This document shows positions 23,302-32,157 of a DNA stretch of 64,000 nucleotides, piece after piece. Where the stretch lies: positions 1-64,000 of the forward strand of contig NZ_CP004396.1 in the NCBI RefSeq assembly GCF_000819565.1, given 5' to 3'. The stretch is from Celeribacter indicus. GTDB taxonomy: Bacteria; Pseudomonadota; Alphaproteobacteria; Rhodobacterales; Rhodobacteraceae. The notes under the pieces are model-generated. The model saw only the letters and a program-made list of their open reading frames with translations. It did not search any database and was not told the DNA's origin. Within the stretch, counting starts at the first letter, position 1, and every line of letters begins with the position of its first letter. The translations under genes and the position numbers were made by a program.

Positions 23302-23691
23302 ATGTACGTTGCAGAGAAAATCCGGGAACCCGCACAGATCAACACCGTCGCGTTGAAAGCTTATGCACGCGTGGCCGATGCTTGGGGTCTCAGTCTCAAG
23401 GAAGCGGCTGGCCTTGCCGACATGTCAGAGAGCACATGGAAGCGCGCCAAGAAGCCGGATTTCGCCGGAGAGCTCACCAAGGACCAACTGCTGCGGCTCA
23501 GCGCTGTAATTGGCATCTTCAAGTCGCTCGAACTCTACTTCTCGGAGCCGCTGGCAAAAAGCTGGTTCACCCGACCGAACAAGGGGCCGCTCTTTGGTGG
23601 AAGCCGACCAGTCGACACCGCCATCGACGGGGGTTTGCCGCAGATCCTCGCGGTTCGGACCTATCTTGATGCGTTGCGTGGTGGGGCATGA
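23302..23691 (+). CDS. Xre/MbcA/ParS-type antitoxin of the RES pair
   Basis: 129 residues. The helix-turn-helix SLKEAAGLADMSESTWKRAKK (about residues 30-52, cut here as SLKEAAGLADMS and ESTWKR) is followed by the DUF2384-like part (LRLSAVIGIFKSLELYF, PNKGPLFGGSRPVD, AVRTYLDALRGG), which blocks the toxin. GGAGG lies six bases before the ATG at 23302. It overlaps the toxin gene by ATGA. Expected to bind the palindrome upstream. Confidence 0.87.
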   Translation: MYVAEKIREPAQINTVALKAYARVADAWGLSLKEAAGLADMSESTWKRAKKPDFAGELTKDQLLRLSAVIGIFKSLELYFSEPLAKSWFTRPNKGPLFGGSRPVDTAIDGGLPQILAVRTYLDALRGGA

Positions 23692-24389
23692 AGCAGACCG
23701 AGATTTCCGATCGCGGTCTCGTTCGTCTCCTGCCCGCCACCTACCACAAGCCACCATCGCTGCGCGGTCTCGTCGATACCGATGACGAGATGGAGATCTT
23801 GGCAGAGATCGAGGGCCTGACCAGTGGGCGTCTACAGGCCGAACGCGGGCGCAACCCGCATCTGGACCCGCGCGAACTCGCTTGGCAACGCCGCAGCCGC
23901 GATCTGCGCATCTATGGGGACAGTCACGTCAACGCAGCCTTCACTTACACCCGCGTCGGCGGAAACCGCTTCAACGCCGAGGAGCGCGGCGCGTGGTACT
24001 GCGCATGGGATGTGAGGGTTTCTGTCAGCGAAGTGGCCTGGCACCGCACACGCGAACTCGGCTTTACCGGCAGCTTCCAGGACAGCGCCCGCTATGTGGA
24101 ATTGCTGGCCGACTTCATCGGCGTCTTCGATGACATGACCGGTGAGGCAGATCATCCGGCGCTGCATCCGGATCCGGCTGTCGGGTATCCCGAGGGCCAA
24201 AGCCTGGCACAGCATCTACGTCGGGGCGGATCCAAGGGCCTGATTTACCCTTCGGTCCGGGCTCCTGCACCGGGCGGGAATTGCCTGGTCTGCTTCGAGC
24301 CCCACGCAATTCAGAACGTTCGTCCGGGCGCGTCTTGGGATCTTGTGTGGGATGGGACACCGCACTACTCGATTGCGGCTGTCGGCTGA
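23688..24389 (+). CDS. RES-domain toxin (NAD+ phosphorylase-type)
   Basis: 233 residues. The RES domain is recognisable: FTYTRVGGNRFNAEERGAWYCA near residues 80-105 (shown in parts FTYTRVGGNRFN and RGAWYCA), VSEVAWHRTRELGF, and GLIYPSVRAPAPGGNCLVCF near the C-terminus. RES toxins destroy NAD+ when the Xre partner is lost. The pair serves plasmid retention. The N-terminal 75 residues are an extension common to the longer RES proteins. Confidence 0.86.
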   Translation: MKQTEISDRGLVRLLPATYHKPPSLRGLVDTDDEMEILAEIEGLTSGRLQAERGRNPHLDPRELAWQRRSRDLRIYGDSHVNAAFTYTRVGGNRFNAEERGAWYCAWDVRVSVSEVAWHRTRELGFTGSFQDSARYVELLADFIGVFDDMTGEADHPALHPDPAVGYPEGQSLAQHLRRGGSKGLIYPSVRAPAPGGNCLVCFEPHAIQNVRPGASWDLVWDGTPHYSIAAVG

Positions 24390-24426
24390 CAAGTTACAGC
24401 GCATGCGCCTTTGGGGGTCCGAAAAA

Positions 24427-24603
24427 ATGAAACAGGCAAACGACAACAGCGCGGACGTCACGAACTTGAAGCCATGTGACCATCAGCCGTTCTTTGAGGC
24501 GTTGGACTGTCCGCCCCCACCGACCGACGCACTACGAGCAGCGTTTCGTAGGCGGAAGGAAGCCTTGGTGGATTCGTGCGCCGACTCGCCATCCACCAAC
24601 TGA
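24427..24603 (+). CDS. Possible small protein, unknown
   Basis: 58 residues, MKQANDNSADVTNLKPCDHQ, hydrophilic. A GGGGG run lies about ten bases upstream. An in-frame ATG at 24403 is an alternative start. It follows the RES toxin and could be a spurious frame. Confidence 0.35.
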   Translation: MKQANDNSADVTNLKPCDHQPFFEALDCPPPPTDALRAAFRRRKEALVDSCADSPSTN

Positions 24604-24609
24604 CACCCA

Positions 24610-24906
24610 TCACTTATTCCCGTCGATCCACTTCGACATGAGCCCCTTGTCGCGGAAGCATTCGTCCGGAACGGCGCGCCGTTTGATCCGGGCGAGTTTC
24701 TCCGCGAAGGCTACTTGCTTGGACGTGGGCAGCCGGTCCATGTCCGATACAGGCTTCAGCCGGGCCTGAACCTCGATCCAAGCGCTCAAAGATCGCCGGT
24801 CTTGCTGAACCTCCCAGAGCAGGAGCGTCCGGTTGCGCAGGGCGAGCGACCGCGCATAGGCAATCTGCTTGGGTGTTACGGGCAGGGCGCGGGTGCTGCT
24901 TTCCAT
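24610..24906 (-). CDS. Small protein with two tandem KQ-type repeats
   Basis: 98 residues. Two similar units: TPKQIAYARSLALRN ... LSAWI and TSKQVAFAEKLARIK ... LMSKWI. Each is a short helix pair ending in Trp-Ile. Similar units occur alone at the C-terminus of plasmid proteins; I do not know a function. It is read against its neighbours and lies just before leader 5. Confidence 0.65.
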   Translation of the reverse strand: MESSTRALPVTPKQIAYARSLALRNRTLLLWEVQQDRRSLSAWIEVQARLKPVSDMDRLPTSKQVAFAEKLARIKRRAVPDECFRDKGLMSKWIDGNK

Positions 24907-25014
24907 GGTGGAACCCCCTTTCTGGCTTGGCTCTGAAAATAGAACATAACAAGAACAAAATCAAGCCAAGCGTCGGGAACACCTTGGTGCGAGAGGGAGA
25001 GAGGGGCCGGGAAA

Positions 25015-25058
25015 GATCAGGTCCGAGGCTGCCCGAGAGAGGGAGTCCGGGCCTGATC
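25015..25058 (+). promoter_or_regulatory. Hairpin leader 5, before the methyltransferase-helicase gene
   Basis: Outer stem GATCAGG (25015-25021) / CCTGATC (25052-25058), seven perfect pairs. Inner CCCG (25032-25035) / CGGG (25048-25051), loop rich in GAGAGGGAG. Then ATTCCGGAGTTTCC and the ATG at 25084, as after leader 4. Confidence 0.7.
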
Positions 25059-25083
25059 CTGTCCTTCATTCCGGAGTTTCCCG

Positions 25084-28000
25084 ATGACCCATCTTGCCCC
25101 TGGTGCGCAGGCGTCCTTGCCTGCGCCCATTGTCCCGTTGGCAGCAAATCCTGCCTCTGCGATCGTTGCTGTTGCCGAAGCGCTGCAGCCCGATCTGGCG
25201 CAAGGGCTTCAGATCGACGCGCTGCGCCTGCGCCGCGAGATGGAACATGCCTTTGGCGGTTCCGATGCGACCGGTGCTTGGGACTGGAAGCTCGCCTATG
25301 AGGCGGGCGAGGTGGCGCTGGTCCTCTTTCTGCGAAAGTTCGGTCGGGCGCTGCTTGCGCGTGCCGGCTCGCCTGCGGCGCTGTTGCCGATCCTCGCCAA
25401 GGTGGCAGGTCTCTTGCCCACGCACACCCGGCGGTCGGAAGAGATGGAGCGGTTTCAGCAATTCAGCACGCCCTTGCCCATGGGACTGGCGGCACTGGCG
25501 GCAGCACAGATCACGCCCCGCGACCTGGTCCTCGAGCCGTCTGCCGGGACCGGGCTCCTGGCGATCCTTGCCGAGATCGCGGGCGGCAATCTTTCGCTGA
25601 ACGAGCTGGCCGAAACCCGCGTCGATCTCCTTCGGCTGCTTTTCCCGGGCCGACCGGTCACCCGGTTCGATGCCGCGCAGATCGATGATCATCTCGACGC
25701 CTCCTCAAGCCCGAGCGTCATCCTGATGAACCCGCCCTTCTCGGCCCAAGCCAATGTCGATGGTCGGTCGACCGAGGCGACGGCCCGGCATCTGCGCTCG
25801 TCGCTCGCGCGCCTGGCCCCCGGCGGGCGGCTCGTCGCCATCACAGGGGCCGGTTTCGCGCCGGATGCGCCGGCCTCGGCCGAGACCTTCGGCCGTATGA
25901 CCGAGACGGCCCATCTCGTCTTCACCAGCGCGGTGTCGGGCGCCGCTTTCGCCAAGCACGGCACCAGCTTCGAGACGCGGATTTCTGTCTTCGACAAATG
26001 CCGCGGCGGCGAGCCGGGCGGCACCACCGCAGACCTGCGCCAACCCATGTCTAGGGACGTGGCGCATCTGATGTCCCGGGTCACTGCAGAGATTCCGCCG
26101 CGCCTCGAACTGGAACAGGCCGCAAATGCAGGTCTGTTCCATTCTTCCCTCTTCCCGGGAAGTCCTGCCCGCGCCACACACACAACCACCAGCCGATCGC
26201 GCGCGACCTCTGCGGCTAAAATGGCGAAACCCGAAACGCCGATTGAGGCCGAAGAACTGTACTACGCTCTCCGCGACGCCGCCGAGGACGAAGATGCCGC
26301 ACGGCTGTCCGACGCGATCTACGAGACCTTCCGTCTGCAGGCTATCGACATCCCAGACGCCGCATCGCACCCGACCAAGCTTGTGCAATCGGCGGCCATG
26401 GCCTCTGTCGCACCTCCGAAACCGAGCTATCGCCCCAAGCTTCCGGCGACCATCCTGCGCGACGGCCTGCTGTCAGACGCGCAGCTCGAGACCGTCATCT
26501 ATGCGGGGGAGGCGCATGGCGCGCATCTCACGGGGTCTTGGACCGCGGATGAGACCGGAGACGTGGTCTCCGCTGCAGCGGACGATGCCGCTGACGCCGT
26601 CCACTTCCGCCGGGGTTTCTTCCTCGGCGATGGCACCGGGGCGGGCAAGGGCCGCCAGTCGGCCGGGATCCTGCTCGACAACTGGGCCCGAGGAAGACGC
26701 AAGGCGCTGTGGATCTCAAAGAGCGACAAGCTGCTGGAAGATGCGCAGCGCGACTGGTCGGCGCTCGGGCAGGAGCGCCTGCTGGTCACGCCGCTCTCGC
26801 GCTTTGCCCAAGGCCGCGACATCCCGCTTACCGAGGGCATTCTCTTCACCACCTATGCGACGCTGCGTTCGGAAGAACGAGGTGGGAAGAAATCCCGCGT
26901 CGACCAGATCGTCGACTGGCTCGGGGCAGATTTCGACGGGGTGATCCTCTTCGACGAAAGCCATGCCATGGCCAATGCCGCCGGCGGCAAAGGCGAGCGC
27001 GGCGATACCATGGCCTCGCAGCAGGGCAGGGCGGGCCTGCGCCTTCAATACAAACTTCCGAATGCCCGCGTGGTCTATGTCTCGGCGACGGGGGCGACGA
27101 CGGTTCACAACCTCGCCTATGCGCAGCGGCTCGGTCTTTGGGGTGGGGAAGACTTTCCGTTCGCCACCCGCGCGGAATTCGTCGAGGCCATCGAGGCAGG
27201 CGGCGTCGCCGCGATGGAGGTCCTCGCCCGCGACCTGCGGTCGCTTGGCCTCTACACCGCCCGGTCGCTTTCCTATGACGGTGTCGAGTACGAGATGCTC
27301 GAGCATGCGCTGACCCCCGAGCAGTGCGGCATCTACGATGCCTACGCCGGGGCCTTCGCCATTATCCACAACAACCTTGCCGCCGCAATGGAGGCGGCCA
27401 ACATCACGGGTGACAGCGGCACTCTGAACCGCCAGGCCAAATCCGCCGCTCGCTCGGCCTTCGAGAGCGCCAAGCAGCGCTTCTTCGGCCATCTGTTGAC
27501 CAGCATGAAAACCCCCACCCTCATTTCCAGCATCGAGGCTGATCTCGCGGCAGGCCATGCGGCCGTCATCCAGATCGTCTCGACCGGCGAGGCGCTGATG
27601 GAACGCCGTCTCTCGGAGATTCCGACCGAGGAATGGAACGACATCCGCGTCGACATCACTCCCAGGGAATATGTGCTGGACTACCTCGCCCATTCCTTCC
27701 CGGTGCAGCTCTACGAGCCGTTCACCGACAGTGAGGGCAATCTGTCTTCCCGACCGGTCGTCCGCGATGGTCAGCCGGTCGAATGCCGCGAGGCAGCACG
27801 CAGGCGCGATGCGCTGATCGAGAAGCTGGCGTCACTGCCGCCCGTCCCGGGCGCGCTCGACCAGATCGTGCAGCGCTTCGGCACCGATCTCGTGGCCGAG
27901 GTCACGGGCCGCTCGCGCCGCATCGTTCGCAAGGGCGAGGGTCCTGCCGCGCGGCTTGTCGTGGAAAGCCGAGCCGGATCGGCCAACCTCGCGGAAACCG

Positions 28001-29460
28001 CCGCTTTCATGGATGACCAGAAGCGCATCCTGATCTTCTCCGACGCGGGCGGCACGGGGCGCAGCTATCACGCCGATCTCGGGGCCAAGAACCAGCGCCT
28101 GCGGGTCCATTACCTTCTGGAACCGGGCTGGAAGGCGGATGCTGCCATCCAGGGCCTCGGGCGGACGAACCGCACCAATCAGGCGCAGCCGCCGCTGTTC
28201 CGGCCTGTGGCCACCGATGTGAAAGCAGAGAAGCGGTTCCTCTCCACCATCGCCCGTCGTCTCGACACGCTGGGGGCCATCACGCGCGGCCAGCGCCAGA
28301 CCGGCGGGCAGGGGCTGTTCCGACCCGAGGACAACCTCGAAAGCCCATACGCCCGTGATGCTTTGCGCCAACTCTACCGTCGTATCTATCGCGGCGATGT
28401 CGCGGGCTGCTCGCTCGGCGCTTTCGAGGATGCCACCGGTCTCAGCCTTACCGATGACAATGGTCTGAAGGACGAGTTGCCGCCGATCACGACCTTCCTC
28501 AATCGTCTGCTCGCGTTGACGATCAACATGCAGGCCGTGCTCTTCTCGGCTTTCGAGGAATTGCTCGATCAACGGATCGAGGGGGCCATCGCCGCCGGGG
28601 TCTATGACCTCGGCCTCGAGACGCTGCGCGCCGAGAGCTTCCGCGTAACCGATGCAAGGGTCATCTACACCCATCCCGGTTCTGGCGCAGAAACCCAGCT
28701 TTTGACCATCGCGGAAAAGCGGCGCAATGCTCCGACGTCCCTCGCAGATGCGCTCGACTGGCTCGATGACCCGAAGGCGCGGCTTCTGGTCAACAGCCGC
28801 TCGGGCCGGGCCGCGGTGCAGGTGCCCGCCACCAGCCTAATGCTGGATGATGGCACCATCGAGCCACGCCTCAGGCTGATCCGGCCGACCGAGGCCAGCA
28901 CTGTCCCGGCCAAGCTGATGGAGGACACCCATTGGCTCGAGGCCGACCGCGCGGCCTTCACCGCCGCATGGAATTCCGAACTGGCTGAAGTGCCCGAGTT
29001 CTCGGAATCCACGCTGCACATCGTGGCGGGCCTGCTGCTGCCGATCTGGAAGCAGCTCCCCCAGGACGAAACCCGCGTCTACCGGCTGCAGACCGATGAC
29101 GGTCAGCGCATCATCGGCCGCCGTGTCTCGCCCGCCTGGGTCGCGATCACGCTTGCGAGTGACGCGCCGACTCTGTCGGCGGCGCAGGTCCATGCCCTCG
29201 TTCTGGAGGGCAAGACCGTGGTGCGGCTGGCCGAGGGGATGGAGCTCCATCGGTCCCGCGTTATGGGCGTGAACCGGATCGAGCTCTCCGGGTTCACCGA
29301 GGCCGCCAAGGACCGGCTCAAGGCCGATGGCTTCTTCTCGGAGATTATTAGTTGGAAGCTTCGGCTGTTTTGCCCGACCGACGCCGATGGCGTCGCGATA
29401 CTGGATCGTCTGCTTGCACGTTGTCCTGTCGCAAGGCTACATGATCGCGGAGGTTGTTGA
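25084..29460 (+). CDS. Methyltransferase / strawberry-notch-type helicase fusion
   Basis: 1458 residues. N-terminal part (about 130-310): SAM-dependent DNA methyltransferase with LEPSAGTGLLA and the catalytic NPPF. From about residue 480: SF2 helicase of the strawberry-notch (SBNO) kind with Walker A GDGTGAGKGRQ, ISKSDKLLEDAQRDW, DESH Walker B (ILFDESHAMANAAGG) and the C-terminal helicase lobe (IFSDAGGTGRSYHADLG, IQGLGRTNRTNQ). Large methylase-helicase fusions of this type are common on conjugative plasmids and phages and are thought to protect or process incoming DNA. Joined to the Toprim gene by a three-base gap. Confidence 0.9.
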   Translation: MTHLAPGAQASLPAPIVPLAANPASAIVAVAEALQPDLAQGLQIDALRLRREMEHAFGGSDATGAWDWKLAYEAGEVALVLFLRKFGRALLARAGSPAALLPILAKVAGLLPTHTRRSEEMERFQQFSTPLPMGLAALAAAQITPRDLVLEPSAGTGLLAILAEIAGGNLSLNELAETRVDLLRLLFPGRPVTRFDAAQIDDHLDASSSPSVILMNPPFSAQANVDGRSTEATARHLRSSLARLAPGGRLVAITGAGFAPDAPASAETFGRMTETAHLVFTSAVSGAAFAKHGTSFETRISVFDKCRGGEPGGTTADLRQPMSRDVAHLMSRVTAEIPPRLELEQAANAGLFHSSLFPGSPARATHTTTSRSRATSAAKMAKPETPIEAEELYYALRDAAEDEDAARLSDAIYETFRLQAIDIPDAASHPTKLVQSAAMASVAPPKPSYRPKLPATILRDGLLSDAQLETVIYAGEAHGAHLTGSWTADETGDVVSAAADDAADAVHFRRGFFLGDGTGAGKGRQSAGILLDNWARGRRKALWISKSDKLLEDAQRDWSALGQERLLVTPLSRFAQGRDIPLTEGILFTTYATLRSEERGGKKSRVDQIVDWLGADFDGVILFDESHAMANAAGGKGERGDTMASQQGRAGLRLQYKLPNARVVYVSATGATTVHNLAYAQRLGLWGGEDFPFATRAEFVEAIEAGGVAAMEVLARDLRSLGLYTARSLSYDGVEYEMLEHALTPEQCGIYDAYAGAFAIIHNNLAAAMEAANITGDSGTLNRQAKSAARSAFESAKQRFFGHLLTSMKTPTLISSIEADLAAGHAAVIQIVSTGEALMERRLSEIPTEEWNDIRVDITPREYVLDYLAHSFPVQLYEPFTDSEGNLSSRPVVRDGQPVECREAARRRDALIEKLASLPPVPGALDQIVQRFGTDLVAEVTGRSRRIVRKGEGPAARLVVESRAGSANLAETAAFMDDQKRILIFSDAGGTGRSYHADLGAKNQRLRVHYLLEPGWKADAAIQGLGRTNRTNQAQPPLFRPVATDVKAEKRFLSTIARRLDTLGAITRGQRQTGGQGLFRPEDNLESPYARDALRQLYRRIYRGDVAGCSLGAFEDATGLSLTDDNGLKDELPPITTFLNRLLALTINMQAVLFSAFEELLDQRIEGAIAAGVYDLGLETLRAESFRVTDARVIYTHPGSGAETQLLTIAEKRRNAPTSLADALDWLDDPKARLLVNSRSGRAAVQVPATSLMLDDGTIEPRLRLIRPTEASTVPAKLMEDTHWLEADRAAFTAAWNSELAEVPEFSESTLHIVAGLLLPIWKQLPQDETRVYRLQTDDGQRIIGRRVSPAWVAITLASDAPTLSAAQVHALVLEGKTVVRLAEGMELHRSRVMGVNRIELSGFTEAAKDRLKADGFFSEIISWKLRLFCPTDADGVAILDRLLARCPVARLHDRGGC

Positions 29461-29463
29461 CCC

Positions 29464-30495
29464 ATGTATTCCAAGACCGAAGACCTCGTGCGCGATCTGG
29501 CAGAAAATGCCGAAGGCGTCTGTCGTGCCTACCTTCCCGCCGGACGGCGGGAAGGATCCTACTGGATCGTCGGCGATCTGCAGAACAACCCCGGCCGGTC
29601 TCTCTTCGTGCGGTTGACGGGCCCTGCGTCGGGACCAGGAGCAGCGGGCAAGTTTACGGATGGGGCCACAGGCGAGCATGGCGATCTCCTGGACATCATC
29701 CGCGCCCGGACGGGGATCACGCGCTTCCCCGACCTTCTCGCCGAGGCCCGAGCGCATCTTGGCCGTCCGCAGCCGGTCGTCCCGGATAGGCAAGAGCCGA
29801 GGAAGGCCAAGGCGCCAGGTGGCACTCCTGCTGCGGCGGCGCGCTTGTTTGCTGCATCGAACCCGATCACAGGCACGCTTGCTGAGACCTACCTCCGTTC
29901 CCGAGGCATCACCCAATTCGGGGCGAACGGCGCCTTACGCTTCCACCCGAAGTGCTGGCATCGGGAAGAGGGGCAGACCCGGAGCATCCCCAGACCGGCG
30001 ATGATCGCCGCGGTTACCGATGGGGCAGGGGCCGTGCAGGGCGTGCATCGCACCTGGCTGGCGCCTGACGGACAGGGGAAGGCGGCAGTGAATCCAGAGC
30101 GTCGGGCTATGGGTCACCTCCTCGGCAATGCTGTCAGGCTCACCCCGCAGGATGACATCCTCGTCGTCGGCGAGGGCATCGAGACCATGCTGTCCCTGTC
30201 CGAGGCGGCCCCGAGCCTTCCCGTCTGGGCGGCGCTCTCGTCGGGACACCTCGGGGCGGTCCTGCTGCCGGAGGGGCTCCAGCGCCTCTACATCGCCATC
30301 GACCGCGATCCGGCCGGGCAACGTGCGGCAGGGAGGTTGAGCGCCAGAGCCTCCGAGGTCGGGGTGCGTGTGCGGGTGCTGGAACCGCGGCTCGGGGATT
30401 TCAACGATGATCTTCGGGCGAACGGCAAGGACGCGCTGCGCCAGCATCTGGCAGGTCAGATCGGGCCAGAGGATCGGCATCGCCTGCCCAGCTGA
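29464..30495 (+). CDS. Toprim-domain primase-like protein
   Basis: 343 residues. N-terminal half: YLPAGRREGSYWIVGDLQNN and GKFTDGATGEHGDLLDIIRAR, a DUF7146-type region. The C-terminal Toprim domain has the motif VGEGIETMLSL (Glu) and YIAIDRDPAGQRAA (DxD). Such proteins replace primase function on plasmids. Three bases after the methylase-helicase stop, so one transcript. Confidence 0.87.
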   Translation: MYSKTEDLVRDLAENAEGVCRAYLPAGRREGSYWIVGDLQNNPGRSLFVRLTGPASGPGAAGKFTDGATGEHGDLLDIIRARTGITRFPDLLAEARAHLGRPQPVVPDRQEPRKAKAPGGTPAAAARLFAASNPITGTLAETYLRSRGITQFGANGALRFHPKCWHREEGQTRSIPRPAMIAAVTDGAGAVQGVHRTWLAPDGQGKAAVNPERRAMGHLLGNAVRLTPQDDILVVGEGIETMLSLSEAAPSLPVWAALSSGHLGAVLLPEGLQRLYIAIDRDPAGQRAAGRLSARASEVGVRVRVLEPRLGDFNDDLRANGKDALRQHLAGQIGPEDRHRLPS

Positions 30496-30858
30496 GCTAC
30501 ATCGCGCAGGGGGGGCTGGGAGTGCGGGGCAGGGGGCTGTATCCCAGTCGTGGCTCTGGATCGTCGTCCTCACCCCATCCCGGGCCTTGCGCATCCACCC
30601 GTCAGCCCTGCGCGGCCTTCAAGAGATGGGCAGGCCGTCAATGCGGTTGCCCCTGCAAGGTCGGCAGGGAACCTATTTCCGCCGGCGGCAAAGCCGCCTT
30701 TGCATCGCGAGACAAATAGCTTCCCTGCCGACCTCCTCCACGCTGTTCCGGCCCCGGTGAAGCCGGGGTGAAGGGGCAACCGCCCGACGGCTCGGGTCTG
30801 CCCATGAAGGCCGCGCGGGATGACGCGCGGACGAGACAGGCCCGGAGGCAAGAAACCG
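30496..30858. repeat. Gap with a 77-bp nested inverted repeat
   Basis: No gene is supported. The main item is 30658-30734: a 14-bp perfect arm pair AGGTCGGCAGGGAA / TTCCCTGCCGACCT, one mismatch, then CTATTT / AAATAG, and inside a GGCGGC-AAA-GCCGCC hairpin on the left half. Downstream are CCCCGG-TGAAG-CCGGGG (30752-30768) and CCGCGCG / CGCGCGG (30811-30830), which leads into the GGAGG of the next gene. It may be a terminator cluster, a single-strand initiation site or a recombination site. Confidence 0.7.
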
Positions 30859-31791
30859 ATGACGATCCAGACCCACGACGACGCGTATGAACCCGCCCAT
30901 AGCGCATCCCAGACCGCCCATGCGCTCGACGAGCTTCAGCTCTATGGCTATCGCCCCTTTGACGAGCCCGATCCGCGCCCAATGCCCGATGGGCAGCGGC
31001 TCGCCGTCGCCGTCGCCGACATCTTCGACGCCCTCGTCGCGACCCTGGAAGACACCCGTATGGAACCCGACCTCGAAGAGGTGCTCTGGGGCCAGGTCAA
31101 CCTCTTCCACCGCGCCACGGCACGGATCGAGCGGTCACTCGATGAGAACGAGCAGGCGCAGCGCCGCCTCCAGCGCGAGCAGGACGGCTCCGAGGTGAAA
31201 TCCGTCGAACTCGAGCGCCTGACGGCTGAAGGCCTGACACTCGTCGAACGGCGCAACTGCATGGACATGATGCGCGATCACGCCGCCACCGAGTTCGTCC
31301 ATCACACGGGATCAACCTGGCGACCCCGCACCGGATCGATGGTGAACCGCCAGCACATGACCGCAGCGCTCATCGACAGCCGCGACTTCCTGGCCGCCAA
31401 GCGCCGCGCCGAGACCGAGGTAATGCTTCCCGCAGGCCCCAAGGTCGCCCTCACCGGCGGGACCGATTTCAACGATCACCGCCTGATCTGGGGCAAGCTC
31501 GACCAGGTCCGGACCAAGTATCCCGACATGGTCCTCCTGCACGGTGGCAGCCCGAAGGGCGCAGAGCTCATCGCCGCCAAATGGGCCGAAGCCCGGGGCG
31601 TGACGCAGGTGGCCTTCAAGCCCGACTGGACCAAGCACGCCAAGGCCGCGCCCTTCAAGCGCAACGACGCGATGCTGGATGTGCTCCCGGTCGGGGTCCT
31701 TGTCTTCCCCGGAACCGGTATCCAGGAAAACCTCGCCGACAAGGCCAAGAAGCTCGGCATCCCGGTCATGAAGTTCGAGAAGGGGGCGTGA
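30859..31791 (+). CDS. DUF2493 (SLOG-like nucleotide-binding) protein
   Basis: 310 residues. The C-terminal DUF2493 domain is clear: KVALTGGTDFNDHRLIWGKL, then MVLLHGGSPKGAELIAAKWA and TQVAFKPDWTKH, a Rossmann-like fold of the SLOG superfamily that binds nucleotides. The N-terminal half is a helical region (NLFHRATARIERSLDENEQAQ). Plasmid members sit near Toprim and SBNO genes as here; function unknown. GGAGG 14 bases before the ATG decides the start at 30859 over 30820. Confidence 0.85.
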   Translation: MTIQTHDDAYEPAHSASQTAHALDELQLYGYRPFDEPDPRPMPDGQRLAVAVADIFDALVATLEDTRMEPDLEEVLWGQVNLFHRATARIERSLDENEQAQRRLQREQDGSEVKSVELERLTAEGLTLVERRNCMDMMRDHAATEFVHHTGSTWRPRTGSMVNRQHMTAALIDSRDFLAAKRRAETEVMLPAGPKVALTGGTDFNDHRLIWGKLDQVRTKYPDMVLLHGGSPKGAELIAAKWAEARGVTQVAFKPDWTKHAKAAPFKRNDAMLDVLPVGVLVFPGTGIQENLADKAKKLGIPVMKFEKGA

Positions 31792-31875
31792 GCCCCCGAC
31801 TTCAATCCGGGACAGAACATTGTGGAAACGTCGAAGAGCGCTTGATATTGTGGTTTGGAGAGAGGCATCAACAAC

Positions 31876-32148
31876 ATGTTCGACACATCGCAGCAAATGG
31901 AAGTGTTCCCGACGACGGTCGATCTCAAGCGGATCGACCCGTCTCTCAACATGCGGCGCTTCTATCGAATGAGCGTTCAGCCGGACCTGTTTGGCGGCGC
32001 ATGCCTCGTGCGGGAATGGGGCCGTATCGGGTTTCGAGGGCAGATGCTAGTCGAACAGCACCCGGACGAGGGTAGAGCGGTCACGGCGCTCATGAAGCTA
32101 ACGGCGACGAAGAAGCGCCGCGGATACGAGGCGCGGTCAAACGGCTAG
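31876..32148 (+). CDS. WGR-domain protein
   Basis: 90 residues, a single WGR domain: RFYRMSVQPDLFGGACLVREWGRIG, then GRAVTALMKLTATKKRRGY (first motif shown in parts RFYRMSVQPDLF and VREWGRIG). WGR domains bind nucleic acid, for example in PARPs. A GGAGAGAGG lies 11 bases before the ATG; a TTG at 31855 is a weaker choice. It meets the defence operon tail to tail with only nine bases between. Confidence 0.84.
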   Translation: MFDTSQQMEVFPTTVDLKRIDPSLNMRRFYRMSVQPDLFGGACLVREWGRIGFRGQMLVEQHPDEGRAVTALMKLTATKKRRGYEARSNG

Positions 32149-32157
32149 ATTTGCCAT

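Noticed and set aside
30658..30734. Integron attC site
   Set aside because: No attC core sites (RYYYAAC / GTTRRRY) and no integrase or cassette array nearby.
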